Made by a program: the position numbers and the translations under genes | Shown: piece by piece, positions 44,913-54,813 of the stretch | Numbering within the stretch: the first letter of the stretch is position 1 | How the letters are laid out: every line of letters begins with the position of its first letter | Source: CAVQRC01 sp963715045 | Lineage (GTDB): Bacteria > Planctomycetota > Planctomycetia > Pirellulales > Lacipirellulaceae | Reading direction: 5' to 3' | NCBI GenBank assembly: GCA_963715045.1 | Contig: CAVQRC010000004.1 | Span: forward strand, 310,001-374,000 | DNA: 64,000 bases | The notes under the pieces: generated by a model | The model's database searches: none | What the model was told of the DNA's origin: nothing | What the model saw: only the letters and a program-made list of their open reading frames with translations

Positions 44913-46743
44913 CTCCCTCGATGTTGGTCGGGCTCGTTGGAAGACGCTTCTCGAACAGCGTCAGGTACTCGGGACAACGATCGAGCAACTCTTCGTGGCA
45001 GCCGCAATCGACGAGCGTGCCGCCTGCAATGATGGCGATGCGATCCATCTGTTTGGCCAGGGGAAGATGGTGCGTCGCGACGACCGTTGTTCGTCCGTCG
45101 GATAGGCGAGACAGAGCCTCGAGGACATCGTGCTGGCTCCGCTGATCAATCCCCGTGGTGGGCTCGTCAAGCAACAAGATGGGGGACTGCCGAATCGCCG
45201 CCCTGGCGATCGCAATCCGTTGCCGTTGACCGCGGGAGAGCATCATGCCACGTTCGCCGACCACGGTGTCATATCCCTGGGGCAGGGCCCGGATGAAGTC
45301 GTCTGCCGCGGCAAACTTGGCCGCCGCGACGATTTGCGTTTCGCTCGGTTCACTCGCGGCAATCGCGATATTGTCGCGGATCGTCCCGGCGAAAAGCACG
45401 CAATCCTGCGGGACGACGCTGAACGCGTTGCGGAGCGATGTGAGATCGTATTCGCGAAGATCGTAGCCATCGAGGGTGATCTGTCCTCCGGTCACGTCGT
45501 GCAGCCGCGGCAACAGACTGAGCAGAGTCGACTTGCCTGAGCCCGATGGTCCGACCAGCGCGATCGTTTCACCGGCCGCGATTTCGAGATCGACGCCCTG
45601 CAGCACGCGTCGCTTCTTGGCGTAGGCGAACGACGCCGAAGAAATGCAAATCTGCCCAGCGACCGAATCCGCAGTTCGTCCGTCTGGCGGGGAAGTGATC
45701 CGGGGCTGCGTCTGGAGGATGTCGATGATGCGGTCGCCCGCGGCCGTCGCCTTGGCGAGCCGGGCAATGTACTTCGCGAAATTCTGGGCCGGCTTGAACG
45801 ATTGCTTGAGGTACAGCAGAAACACCACCAGTTCGCCCGGCGTGAGACTGCCGCGAAGGACCCACACGCCGCCGTAGTACAACACGATCGCCGACGAGAG
45901 AGCGAGGAGGATATCGACGATGCGGCTCAGACGAACTGCATTACGGCTCGCCTTGAGGTCATCTTTCTGGCACTTGCGATTCGTCGCCTGAAATTGTTCC
46001 GAAAACTCCTGTTCCAGTCCGAGCGCCTGGATCGTGCCGATTGCGGACAGGGCTTCGGCTGCAACCGTGGCCATCGCGCCTTCACGTCGGCGTTGTTTCC
46101 GTGCAGTCTCGCGGATCCGGTGGCCGATCTTGACCGTCGCCAGCCAGAACAACGGCACGGTGACCAGCGAGAGCAGGGCGAGTTGCCACCGCATCCAGAA
46201 CATCACGCCCAGCATCCCGGCCAGCACGAGCACGCTGGCAATCAGCGGGAGCACGGCGGTTGAGGTCACATCGCGCAACAGGCTGACATCGCGGGTGACG
46301 CGAATCACGAGATCGCCGCCGCGGGCGCGACTGTGGAATCCGAGCGAGAGTCGTTGCAGATGGCGGAAGATACGGTCCCGTACGCGAATGACCGTCTTGT
46401 TGCCAATTACGAAGAATCCGACTCGCGCAGTGAAGTCGGCGTAGCCGCGAACCGCGGCGATGAGCACGACGGCGGCCGCAGCGATGAGCAACAGTGTGGT
46501 GGGCGAGAGGTGCCGCATCCCGAATGGTCCGGGATGTCCGGCCGCGGCGTCCGGCCCGGAAGCGAACACGTTGTCGAGCACGATTTTCAGCGGCCAGGGT
46601 TCGAGCAACTGCAGCACGACTCCGGCCAGCATCGCGAGCAGGGCATAAATGATTCGAGCTTTCTGGCGACCGATCTCGGGCCAGAAGAAGGCATAAATTC
46701 GCGCGAGTTCGCCGATTAGGTTGACCGTTTTTCGACGCTTCAT
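44890..46743 (-). CDS. ABC exporter, fused membrane and ATPase domains (MsbA-like)
   Basis: The start at 46743 (MKRRKTVNLIGELARIYAFF) overlaps the preceding stop as TGATG and gives 617 residues. It is a half-transporter that would work as a homodimer. Six membrane helices occupy about residues 20-310, with the coupling region TRDVSLLRDVTSTAVLPL. The ATPase domain has Walker A VGPSGSGKSTLL, Q-loop SVVPQDCVLFAGTIRDN, signature LSRGQRQR, Walker B ILLLDEPTTG and a late VVATHHLPL His. MsbA-like exporters flip lipids or lipid-linked glycans. The neighbours fit export of the product of the glycosyltransferases. Confidence 0.93.
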   Translation of the reverse strand: MKRRKTVNLIGELARIYAFFWPEIGRQKARIIYALLAMLAGVVLQLLEPWPLKIVLDNVFASGPDAAAGHPGPFGMRHLSPTTLLLIAAAAVVLIAAVRGYADFTARVGFFVIGNKTVIRVRDRIFRHLQRLSLGFHSRARGGDLVIRVTRDVSLLRDVTSTAVLPLIASVLVLAGMLGVMFWMRWQLALLSLVTVPLFWLATVKIGHRIRETARKQRRREGAMATVAAEALSAIGTIQALGLEQEFSEQFQATNRKCQKDDLKASRNAVRLSRIVDILLALSSAIVLYYGGVWVLRGSLTPGELVVFLLYLKQSFKPAQNFAKYIARLAKATAAGDRIIDILQTQPRITSPPDGRTADSVAGQICISSASFAYAKKRRVLQGVDLEIAAGETIALVGPSGSGKSTLLSLLPRLHDVTGGQITLDGYDLREYDLTSLRNAFSVVPQDCVLFAGTIRDNIAIAASEPSETQIVAAAKFAAADDFIRALPQGYDTVVGERGMMLSRGQRQRIAIARAAIRQSPILLLDEPTTGIDQRSQHDVLEALSRLSDGRTTVVATHHLPLAKQMDRIAIIAGGTLVDCGCHEELLDRCPEYLTLFEKRLPTSPTNIEGDALVSHR

Positions 46744-47936
46744 CAGGCGACTCCTGCGGTCCGGGACGCCTGGGTGCATCGCGGTTCCTGCAACGTTCGC
46801 TCGACCACCTGCTTCCAGGTATGTCTGGCGATGACGCGGTGTCGCGCTTGCTGTCCAAGACGCAGTCGCTGCAGCGGGTCGTGCCGCAGCCGCGAGCAGG
46901 CCCTGGCGAGCCCCTCGTCATCGCCGGCGTCGACCAGCAGTCCCGTTTCGCCATCTGCCACGAATTGTGGAATCTCACCGATGTTCGTGGCCACGATGGC
47001 GCGGCCGCAGGCCATGTATTCGAGCACTTTGAGCGGTGAAAAATAGAAATCTGTCAGGTCCGGATAGGGGGCAGCCGCGACATCGACGCCTGCCAGCAAC
47101 GGCGGCACTTCGTCATGGTCAACGGGACCTGTGATGTGGACCGCCTTGCCAAGTTCGCTGCAGAGCTGGTGCGTCTCGCGGGTCCCCCGGCTGCCACCCG
47201 GTCGCTTGCCGACGATCAGCAACTTGATGGAGCGATCGAGTTGGCGAAGCCGCAGTACGGCGCGAAACAACGTCGCCAGATCGTGCCACGGTTTGGGAAC
47301 GCCGATGAAGCCGATCACGAAGTCGCGGGGGGAAAATACCCGCCTGGCCGGCACGTCCGGTCGAAATCGGTTGATGTCGACGCCGTTGCCGACGACCCGG
47401 ATCGATTCGTGATCCGGGACGAGTCGCCGGACGGTTGACGCCACCGCCGAAGATACGGCGGCGACCCGATCGGCCGCACGAATTGCCCGCCGCGCGGAGA
47501 GCACGGCCGCTTCCCGGTCGACCAGTTCGCGGTAGGTTTCCTGTTCTTCGATCAGCGGCGCGTTGACCTCGAGGATTCCCAGGCAGCCCTGGTCACGGGC
47601 GAATTCCATGCCCGCGTGCCCAAACAGGGACAACCGCTCGTAAATCCGGTCGAAGGCACCGACGCCGTTCAAGCGGTTCGTGGTTTCGGCATTCGCCGCC
47701 AGCAATGCTTGCTCTCGGGTGGCCACATCGGAATCGTCGGGGCACTGCAGGCGGTGTACGTGAAGGTCTTTTAGACCTGCTGGACGTGGGCCGCCCAGCC
47801 GGCGGGCGAACAGATGCACCTGCTCGCCTCGCAGAAGCATTGCTCGAACCACTTCCTGGACGTGGATCGAGCATCCCTTGCGACCGAACACGGGTACACC
47901 CGGATCAGAGCACACATAGGCGACTTTGATGTTCAT
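46743..47936 (-). CDS. Glycosyltransferase, GT4 family
   Basis: The ATG at 47936 (MNIKVAYVCSDPGVPVFGRK) overlaps the upstream stop as ATGA and is preferred over the GTG at 47945. It has 397 residues and a GT-B fold. The N-terminal domain binds the acceptor (KGCSIHVQEVVRAMLLRG). The C-terminal donor-binding domain shows VIGFIGVPKPWHDLATLF, KLLIVGKRPGG and the nucleotide-sugar segment DFYFSPLKVLEYMACGRAIV (GT4 E-x7-E motif region). It would add a sugar from an NDP-sugar with retention. Its donor and acceptor cannot be told. Confidence 0.9.
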   Translation of the reverse strand: MNIKVAYVCSDPGVPVFGRKGCSIHVQEVVRAMLLRGEQVHLFARRLGGPRPAGLKDLHVHRLQCPDDSDVATREQALLAANAETTNRLNGVGAFDRIYERLSLFGHAGMEFARDQGCLGILEVNAPLIEEQETYRELVDREAAVLSARRAIRAADRVAAVSSAVASTVRRLVPDHESIRVVGNGVDINRFRPDVPARRVFSPRDFVIGFIGVPKPWHDLATLFRAVLRLRQLDRSIKLLIVGKRPGGSRGTRETHQLCSELGKAVHITGPVDHDEVPPLLAGVDVAAAPYPDLTDFYFSPLKVLEYMACGRAIVATNIGEIPQFVADGETGLLVDAGDDEGLARACSRLRHDPLQRLRLGQQARHRVIARHTWKQVVERTLQEPRCTQASRTAGVA

Positions 47937-49204
47937 TCGACGCACCTGGCAGGTTCCGCAGTTCGGGCTTCGAAGTCCGGTTCGCCGGTGAACTGCCGCC
48001 GCAACAGGGCGCAGTTGTGATGGACGTCAAATTGCCGCTCGATCTTCTGTCTGGCGGCGGCTGCCAGCGCGGTTCGCAGCGGAGCATCGTCGAGCAGGGC
48101 CAGCAGGGCATCGGCCAGGGCTTCGGCGTCTCTTTCGGCAACCAGAATTCCGGTCGTCCGATGTTCCACCGCTTCCGGGATGCCGGTTACCCCCGTGGCG
48201 ACAACCGGTGTGCCCAACGCCATCGACTCCAGGATCACCGTTGGCAACCCGTCGCGATTGCCGTCCTCCGCGTGCACGCAAGGGGCTGCCAGGACGGCCG
48301 CCTGCTGGATCGCAGTACGCACCTCGTCGTGAGGCCTCGGACCCGCCAGTTCGACAAACTCCACCAGATCGAGTTCGCGAATCTGGTCGCGGAGTGGCTC
48401 TTCCAGCTCTCCAGTGCCAATGACCGAGCAGGAGAACTCTTCGCCACGGTCGGCGAGGATGCGACATGCGTCAAGCAAGTGGCAAAATCCTTTCTTCTCG
48501 ACGAGCCGCCCGACGGCGACGATGGATCGAGGTCGTGCCGCCGGATCGCTGAACGACCACTCGTCCAGATCCAGGCCGTTGTAGATCAGCTGAACCCGAT
48601 CCGCATAGTCTGGAAACTCCTCCACGAGATGTTCTCGATTGAAACGGCTGATCGCGACGACAGACGCTGCCGAGGCGATCTTGGCCTCGAGGTCGTCGGC
48701 CTCGACCGACTCGTGGAAGATGTCCTTGGCGTGCGCGGTAAACGAGTAGGGGATGCCCGTGAATCGCGAAGCCAGGCGAGCCACCGTCGTGGCCGAGGTC
48801 GCGAAGTGGGCGTGCAGATGATCGATCTCGAGTTCAGCGACTGCGCGGGCCAGAACGATCGCCTGATACACATCGTCGACGGAGCCCTCGCTGGCGGTGT
48901 GCATCTCGGACCACAAGTGCGGCAGGTGCGGTGCCGAAGCGACCAGCGTCTCCCAGAAGCTCCGCGCCTTGCCGACCGGATAGGGAAGGTAACGGACGGG
49001 TGCTCTGACCCGCGACAGGATTGACTGGAAGTGGGTATCGAGGGTCGGCCTGAGAGCAAAGATATGAACTTCGACTCCCTCCCGTTCGTGGGCGAGGATT
49101 TCGTTGACGATGAACGTCTCGGAGTACCGCGGATACCGTTTCACGACATACGCGATGCGGCGGGTGCCAGACTCGAAAGCGTGCGGCAAGGCGGTGTTAA
49201 TCAC
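47933..49204 (-). CDS. Glycosyltransferase, GT4 family (WcaL-like)
   Basis: This 423-residue protein starts at a GTG at 49204 that overlaps the preceding stop as GTGA. The N-terminus has RIAYVVKRYPRYSETFIVNE, typical of the colanic-acid WcaL-like branch. HLHAHFATSATTVARLA and YSFTAHAKDIF belong to the acceptor domain. The donor domain has SIVAVGRLVEKKGFCHLLDA, HAEDGNRDGLPTVILESMAL and GTPVVATGVTGIPEAVE. It would extend a glycan at the inner membrane. It is next to two other glycosyltransferase genes with overlapping ends. Confidence 0.92.
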   Translation of the reverse strand: MINTALPHAFESGTRRIAYVVKRYPRYSETFIVNEILAHEREGVEVHIFALRPTLDTHFQSILSRVRAPVRYLPYPVGKARSFWETLVASAPHLPHLWSEMHTASEGSVDDVYQAIVLARAVAELEIDHLHAHFATSATTVARLASRFTGIPYSFTAHAKDIFHESVEADDLEAKIASAASVVAISRFNREHLVEEFPDYADRVQLIYNGLDLDEWSFSDPAARPRSIVAVGRLVEKKGFCHLLDACRILADRGEEFSCSVIGTGELEEPLRDQIRELDLVEFVELAGPRPHDEVRTAIQQAAVLAAPCVHAEDGNRDGLPTVILESMALGTPVVATGVTGIPEAVEHRTTGILVAERDAEALADALLALLDDAPLRTALAAAARQKIERQFDVHHNCALLRRQFTGEPDFEARTAEPARCVE

Positions 49205-50559
49205 AGCGGCAGACTCGCGTCAGAGGGAAGTGAATCGTGATAGGCAGCGATGAAGTCTGCGAGTCGGTTGAGGCCCTCCATGTCGACACCGAGCGGCAGG
49301 CGTTGCGGAGTAGGAGGTGCGTCTTGCAGCCATCGTCTCAGGCCGCTCGAAGTGACGTTCGACGGCAGCATGAGGTCGACAATACCCCGGTCTCGCAGTC
49401 TCTCGGCACGGACGAGTTGTTCTCTTCGCGGTCGCACTCGGGGAACGACCAGGGCACGCTTGCGAAACGACATCACGGCACAGACGGTGTTGTAGCCGCC
49501 CATCGTGACGACGGCATCGGCGCGGGCGATCAGGGTGTCGGCGTCGGGACGGAAGTGGCAGACGGATACATTTGGCAGGTTTGCTGCCCGCTCCTGGATC
49601 GCCTGGCGCGAGGGAGACGGCATGAATGGCCCGGTCAAGACGACTCCGCGGTAGGGACTGTTCCGAACTGCCGCGACAAAGGCCGCCGCCAGATCGGCAC
49701 CGTCCTGACCGCCGCCGACCGCACACACGGCCAGCGGGCCATCTTCCAGTCCTAAACGCTCCAGAAGCTCCGCCCGGGTCGGCAGGTTCTCGTCCAGGCG
49801 GGCACGTTGATCGAGATAGCCCGTGTACCGCACTTTCGCCGCGATCGATGCGGGAAAACAATACTCACGAATCGGATCGAAGACCGTCGGATCCCCGTAC
49901 ACCCAGACTTCGTCATACAGTTCTTCGATCGCCTGAATATGTTCGGAATGCAGCCAGTCGCGGGCGACGTCGTCAGGATGGTCGAGCACGTCGCGAAGCC
50001 CCAGAATGCACCGCCGCGCGGGGTCGTCCTTGAAGTCGAGCAGGAGACTGTGGACTTCGCCAAAGGCTCCCAACGGAATCTTGTCGACGATCAGCACATC
50101 CGGCTGAAACGCGTGGACCGCTGAGCGAATCGTGGTCGAACGCAGGTTGACGAGTTCCTGAAAATGAATGTCGAGGGCCCCGGATTGATACGTCCCGTCG
50201 GATGACTTGTGCCAGCGGGGCAAAGTCAGGCAATCGACCCGATCGGGCATCGCAAACAACTTTGCCTCGTGAGCTCCGGTGATCATCAGGCTGGTCACGT
50301 CGAGCGGACCTCTGGCGAGCGACTCGGCGATCAGCAGATTCCGCCGCAGATGTCCCAGGCCCATCGTGTCATGCGAATAGAGCGCGATCCGGGTGGGTCG
50401 CTGCAGCGGCGAACAGGGAATGGATGTCCGATCCGCCCGCCCGGTACTCGGCGTACGATGGGTTCCGTTGTGATGGGGCATCGGAGCAATCACGGTGGTC
50501 GAGCTCGCGGTCGTTGACCTGACGGAGTTGTGATTAGGCAAATGGGATGGACGAGTCAC
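49201..50559 (-). CDS. MurG-like glycosyltransferase (COG4671 type)
   Basis: This 452-residue protein starts at a GTG at 50559 overlapping the HEAT-gene stop as GTGA. The first 55 residues are Thr/His/Pro-rich and disordered. The enzyme then begins with RIALYSHDTMGLGHLRRNLL. The C-terminal half has the GT28-like donor site: LAVCAVGGGQDGADLAAAFV, then ADAVVTMGGYNTVCAVMSFR and ALVVPRVRPRREQLVRAERL. This SHDTxGLGHxRR family is known as predicted glycosyltransferases; substrates are not established. It is the first glycosyltransferase of the operon. Confidence 0.9.
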   Translation of the reverse strand: MTRPSHLPNHNSVRSTTASSTTVIAPMPHHNGTHRTPSTGRADRTSIPCSPLQRPTRIALYSHDTMGLGHLRRNLLIAESLARGPLDVTSLMITGAHEAKLFAMPDRVDCLTLPRWHKSSDGTYQSGALDIHFQELVNLRSTTIRSAVHAFQPDVLIVDKIPLGAFGEVHSLLLDFKDDPARRCILGLRDVLDHPDDVARDWLHSEHIQAIEELYDEVWVYGDPTVFDPIREYCFPASIAAKVRYTGYLDQRARLDENLPTRAELLERLGLEDGPLAVCAVGGGQDGADLAAAFVAAVRNSPYRGVVLTGPFMPSPSRQAIQERAANLPNVSVCHFRPDADTLIARADAVVTMGGYNTVCAVMSFRKRALVVPRVRPRREQLVRAERLRDRGIVDLMLPSNVTSSGLRRWLQDAPPTPQRLPLGVDMEGLNRLADFIAAYHDSLPSDASLPL

Positions 50560-51167
50560 TTCGTGATCTTTCGCAAGGCCGCATCGGCCGTCTTTCGAAC
50601 GCGATCGTCCGGGTCCGAATTCAGCCGCCGCAACTCGTTAACGGCCGCGGCAGCGCCGCTGCCGATGTTGCCAAGAGCTTTCGCGCTGTAGTAACGCGTC
50701 TTGGGATCTGCATCCCGTAACGTCTTCGTCAGTGCGCCGACCGCGGGTTCCGCGGCGGCACCGATGTTGGCCAGGGCCTTGACGGCGTAATAGCGGGTCT
50801 CGTCGTCGGCCGCGCCGATCAACGTCGCAAGTTCTTCCGCAGCTTCGGCGGCGTCTTCGCCAATCTTGGACAAGGCCTTCGCACAGCGATACCGCACGCG
50901 AGGTTCGCTGTCGGCCAGCCCGGCGATGAGTGGGTCGATTGCGGCGGCGGCCTCTTCCCCGAAGTCTTCTATCTGTTTGGCCGCCTTGTAGCGGTCGTCG
51001 GCATCCCCCGTGGCGAGTTGCTTGGCGAGTTCCTCGACGGGAGTCTGTCCGCACCCGGCCACAAACAGGGCGATCGCAAACATGCCGCAAATGCGTGATC
51101 GACCTGCCGCTCGCCAGCCGCGGCATTGGTTGCCATCTACGCGTGACCCGGTCGCTTCAGTCCACAT
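50556..51167 (-). CDS. HEAT-repeat lipoprotein
   Basis: The start at 51167 (MWTEATGSRVDG) has GGAG upstream and overlaps the DUF1559 stop by 11 bases; 51185 is an alternative. It has about 203 residues. The lipobox is LFVAGC, so the protein is probably lipid-anchored. Four or five HEAT/PBS-lyase-like repeats follow: DRYKAAKQIEDFGEEAAAAI, PRVRYRCAKALSKIGEDAAE, ETRYYAVKALANIGAAAEPA and KTRYYSAKALGNIGSGAAAA. HEAT arrays bind other proteins. In this operon it may be an envelope scaffold for the glycan or pilin components. Confidence 0.87.
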   Translation of the reverse strand: MWTEATGSRVDGNQCRGWRAAGRSRICGMFAIALFVAGCGQTPVEELAKQLATGDADDRYKAAKQIEDFGEEAAAAIDPLIAGLADSEPRVRYRCAKALSKIGEDAAEAAEELATLIGAADDETRYYAVKALANIGAAAEPAVGALTKTLRDADPKTRYYSAKALGNIGSGAAAAVNELRRLNSDPDDRVRKTADAALRKITK

Positions 51168-52017
51168 CGCCGATATCTCCATCATTTCTCGTTCCCAACT
51201 TGCGAAACACATCGCGTTCGACGTCGAAACCGATAGAGCGTACCGAGCCGTCCGCGAAGACCGCATTGATGCCACTTGGATGTGACGAGCCGAAACGTTT
51301 ATCACCGTCGCCGTCGTCGGTGTGATCTGGCATTGGCGGCTGCCTCGTGCGACGGATCGTGTCTTCATTCCATCCCACCGAGTAACCTTCGTTGTCGTCG
51401 TCCTGGGGCGTGCCGAGAAACCGCAGATTCAGCCGTTTGTCAGCCGCCGCGAGCGTGTGCGAGGTGCCGTCGGTGATCTCCGCGAGCCGCACCGGATCAT
51501 GAGGGCGGACGATGCCGGTCTTCCCGCGGTTCGAAGCCGCATAGTCGCACAGGCCGTGCACGACGAGTCCGCCCGTAAGCGGAGGGTCGTACTTGTCTTC
51601 AATCGTCACGGTCTGGGGAGACCGGCGGCTCGGGCAGAACATGGTTGCCACGGGCGCGGCTACCGCGGCGGCCGGCCCTGCTTGCCAAACCGCCTGCTCC
51701 TCAATGAAGGGGAGAATCTGAAAACCCCAGCCGGCACCTTGGGCCGTGCCGCTGACGGGCCGCCCGTCGATGTAGGTCGGCGGGCTCCGCCAGTTGTGTC
51801 CACCGCCGGGGAAAACCCGATGCGTCGACTGGTGATTGTGAAACGCGAGTCCGATCTGCTTGAGATGATTGATGCACTCGGTACGCCGGGCGGCTTCTCG
51901 GGCCGCTTGAACGGCCGGCAAGAGCAAGGCCGTCAAGATGCCGATGATCGAGATCACGACGAGCAATTCGACGAGCGTGAACCCGCGGTTTCGGTAGCGA
52001 CAACAGGCGGAGAGCAT
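51157..52017 (-). CDS. DUF1559 family type II pseudopilin-like protein
   Basis: The start at 52017 (MLSACCRYRNRGFTLVELLV) overlaps the PEP-CTERM gene stop as TGATG. It has 286 residues. The prepilin cleavage motif RG/FTLVELLVVISIIGILTA is at residue 11-12. It is followed by the DUF1559 signature LLPAVQAAREAARRTECINH and the late NAVFADGSVRSIGFDVE. These proteins are very numerous in planctomycetes and are thought to be surface pseudopilins. The embedding in an overlapping operon with glycosyltransferases is not the usual isolated setting. Confidence 0.93.
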   Translation of the reverse strand: MLSACCRYRNRGFTLVELLVVISIIGILTALLLPAVQAAREAARRTECINHLKQIGLAFHNHQSTHRVFPGGGHNWRSPPTYIDGRPVSGTAQGAGWGFQILPFIEEQAVWQAGPAAAVAAPVATMFCPSRRSPQTVTIEDKYDPPLTGGLVVHGLCDYAASNRGKTGIVRPHDPVRLAEITDGTSHTLAAADKRLNLRFLGTPQDDDNEGYSVGWNEDTIRRTRQPPMPDHTDDGDGDKRFGSSHPSGINAVFADGSVRSIGFDVERDVFRKLGTRNDGDIGDVD

Positions 52018-54447
52018 CAGGTAGTGTTCCTCCGCGAGCGGGGTCGAGAGTGGGAATTTCTTGTTGCGGTCCAAGCGACCACGCAGGTGAGCAGTGCCAG
52101 CCAGGTCTGCGGTTCGGGTAGTGCCTGCCCCATCGAGGATGCGGTGGATGCGGCGGTCCCGAATTGACTTTGCCATTGGAGAAAGTCGTTTCCGTCCACG
52201 TCTCCGTCTCCGTCGGCGTCGCCATCTCCGCGTGTGGCTCCGCTGGTCGTTCCGAATCCGGATTGCCAGGTGAGAAAGTCGTCACCGTCGACGCTGCCGC
52301 TCTCGTCGAAGTCGGCAGTCAGAAAGCTGCCGCCGAGAATCGAGAGCATGAAAACGTTGGTACCGTAATTGACATCCCAGCTGAAACTGGCGGGCAATTC
52401 GGGAAGCAGTATTGAGGCGAATTCACCGTTGATTCCGCTCGTTGTAGCAAGCAGTTCGAACGAGTCTCCGGTCGTGGCGACGAAGTCGTCGGTGAACTGC
52501 ACGGTGAGATCGCCGCCAAGGCTGGCGGACGCAGCGTCGATTGCGGCATAGGTATTTGTCGACCCGGTTCCGTCGGCCCGCGCAGTCCCGCCAATGGCGA
52601 GTACCAGTGATGCGCCGTCGCCGAACGCGGCCGGCCCGGTGACGGTAGCCAACGAGTCGGTTAAGCTCATTTCCGCCATCGCCGTACCCTGCGTTCCATC
52701 GGCCGAAGTGGCCACGTTGAGCGACGTGGCCTGGAGCCGACTCGCGGTGAGCTCCAACGTCGCTTGAGTGAGATTCGAGGCATGCTGGCTGCCGCCCGAT
52801 ATGCCCGCGAGGTCGACTCGGTCCGCTACCTGCACGATCGAGTTAGTGAAGCGGGCCTCTCCGAGGGCTCGTGCGATTTCGCCGGAGACGCTGATGACCG
52901 TTCCGAGGTTGAGATCTCCGAGCCCGTCGCCCATCCCAATGGATACGGCTGCGTCACTGATCGCTACAGTGCCCGTTCCCGAATTCGTGTTGACCGAGCC
53001 ACGGGCCTTGCCGATGTCGAAGTCGCCGTTGATCGTGATCGCCGGGGTGCCCGACACCGACAGCATCCCCCCCCCTACCGCCTTGCCTGCTCCCTGTGTC
53101 TGGCCCACGTTCAGATCTTGTGCGATCGTGATTGCGGCTGCATTCTCAACCAGCAGCGTTCCGTCTCCGGTCGCCATGGACTGTGCGACCGCTGTCGCAT
53201 TGCCGATGTCGATCGAGCCGCCGACCTGGATTGTCCCCGCAACATTGCGAAGCGTCGCGTTTCCAATGCCCATGGCCATGCCGGAACTTGAGGTCACGCC
53301 GCCTGTGCCGGTCTGCCCTACGTCCAGGTCCGACGCGATCGTGAGGGAAGTCACTCCGTCGATGACCAGGGTTCCGTTCGCGGTGGACTGAACGTTGCCC
53401 GTTGCAAAGACACGCCCTACAAACACGTCGCCGGCTACCGCGACCGGACCGCTGTTGACAATGTTCGCCGCACCCGTGGAAGTTGCTGTTCCCAATCCGG
53501 AAGTGTTCCGGACGTGCCCGATGCCTAGCGCATTGCCAATCGCCACCTCGGCCACGCGAGTCGACCTCGAGGCTCGCGCTGCTCTGGGCCTGACCGGCGC
53601 CCGAGGTCCCCGCCAGCCCGATGTTCACGCTGCCGCCGGTCGACAATCGGTTCAAGTCGCTCAGCGTGACGTTTCCCAGGCCCGTGTTATTGCCACCCGA
53701 GCTGGAAGCTCGACCCGCATCGAGATCACCGCCCAGTTCGACCGCATCGGTCCGCTCAATGATCAGCGTCCCTGTCGCTGAAGTGGTTCCAGCACTGCTG
53801 CCGGTCTCCCCGATGTCGGCATTCATCCCGATGGAAATGATTCCGCTATCGGCAATCGTCACGGTTCCCGTTCCGGTCGCCTGGGACGTGCCTCCGGTCT
53901 CGCCCACGTCGAGGTCGCTCTCGATTCGCAACGCGTCGACGTTGGTCGCGATGAAATTCGCCGTTCCGGTCGCGATTCCGGATTCCGATGCCAGCGTCTG
54001 AGCCACGTCGAGGTCGCCCCCTCCGTTGAACCCGATGCTTACGAGTGCTGCATTTGTGATCGCCACCGTTCCTTCGCTATTCACAGCCGGTGTCGCGACG
54101 GCAAACATCGTTTCGACTTCACCCAGCTTCAGCGTTCGCCCGACCGTTACACTGACTCCGTCGAGCGTCAGCATCCCGACGCCGCCATTTTTGCCGACAT
54201 CGATGCGATTGACAGAGATCCCGCCAGGTGCCGTGGCGGGCTCCGCTTTCGCCTCACCGCCATTGTCGATGGTGACATTTGCAGTCGCATCGGGAACGAG
54301 CCCGGTGGACCAGTTGCTGCCTACAAACCAGTCTCCAGCGGCGACACCGGTGGCGGGGTTCGTCCAATTGATCTGACCGCTGGCCGTCGGTACAAATCCG
54401 ATCGCGACGACGAGCGTGGGTAGCACGATGGCTGGTAGCTGCTTCAT
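52017..54447 (-). CDS. PEP-CTERM surface protein with beta-helix-like repeats and EF-hand module, frameshifted near 53558
   Basis: The ATG at 54447 (MKQLPAIVLPTLVVAIG) begins a signal peptide. The body is built of repeated units: short strands such as GSVNIGLAG, ESDLDVGETGG and SDLDVGQTGTGG with Gly/Thr/Ser-rich turns, suggesting a parallel beta-helix. Paired EF-hand loops (DFDESGSVDGDDFLTWQSGF and DADGDGDVDGNDFLQWQSQF) precede the C-terminal LPEPQTWLALLTCVVAW plus a basic tail, a PEP-CTERM sorting signal. The frame breaks once near GACTCGCGTGGCC; skipping one base gives 809 residues. It would be processed by an exosortase and may be glycosylated. It is the first gene of the nine-gene overlapping run. 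Confidence 0.88.
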
Positions 54448-54813
54448 GGATGACCTGTGAGATAAAGCCGAGGGCCCACCCCGAAACGTCAAAGCGTTGC
54501 CCAGGAATCGGGGCAGGAATGCCTGGGCCAAGTCGGGGTCGGCCCTCTACCGCGTGTGTGTCTGGTCTGCATCTCGTCTTGCAGAGCAGCGTCCTCGGTG
54601 GAGGGAGTCAAAACCAGGCACAGGATCCGCCACATAAAACCCAGAATTCTTGTTGATAGGGTCCGGCCGAGGCCCCATCGAGCCGTTGAAAAGAGTGATA
54701 AGTACTTGTTTAAAAGAGACTTGCGAGATTCGATTGGCGGCTACGCGAACGCGCAACAAAAAGAATTGGCGGATACAATGTGCCGAAGTGAATCTCTATC
54801 AACAGGACCTGGC
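54448..54813. other. Divergent promoter region of two overlapping operons
   Basis: These 366 bases lie between the minus-strand glycan operon and the plus-strand sigma-kinase operon. An AT-rich tract at about 54690-54730 (AAGTACTTGTTTAAAAGAG) stands out. No direct repeats or sigma-specific box can be claimed. An alternative start of the sigma gene lies at 54778. Confidence 0.45.
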
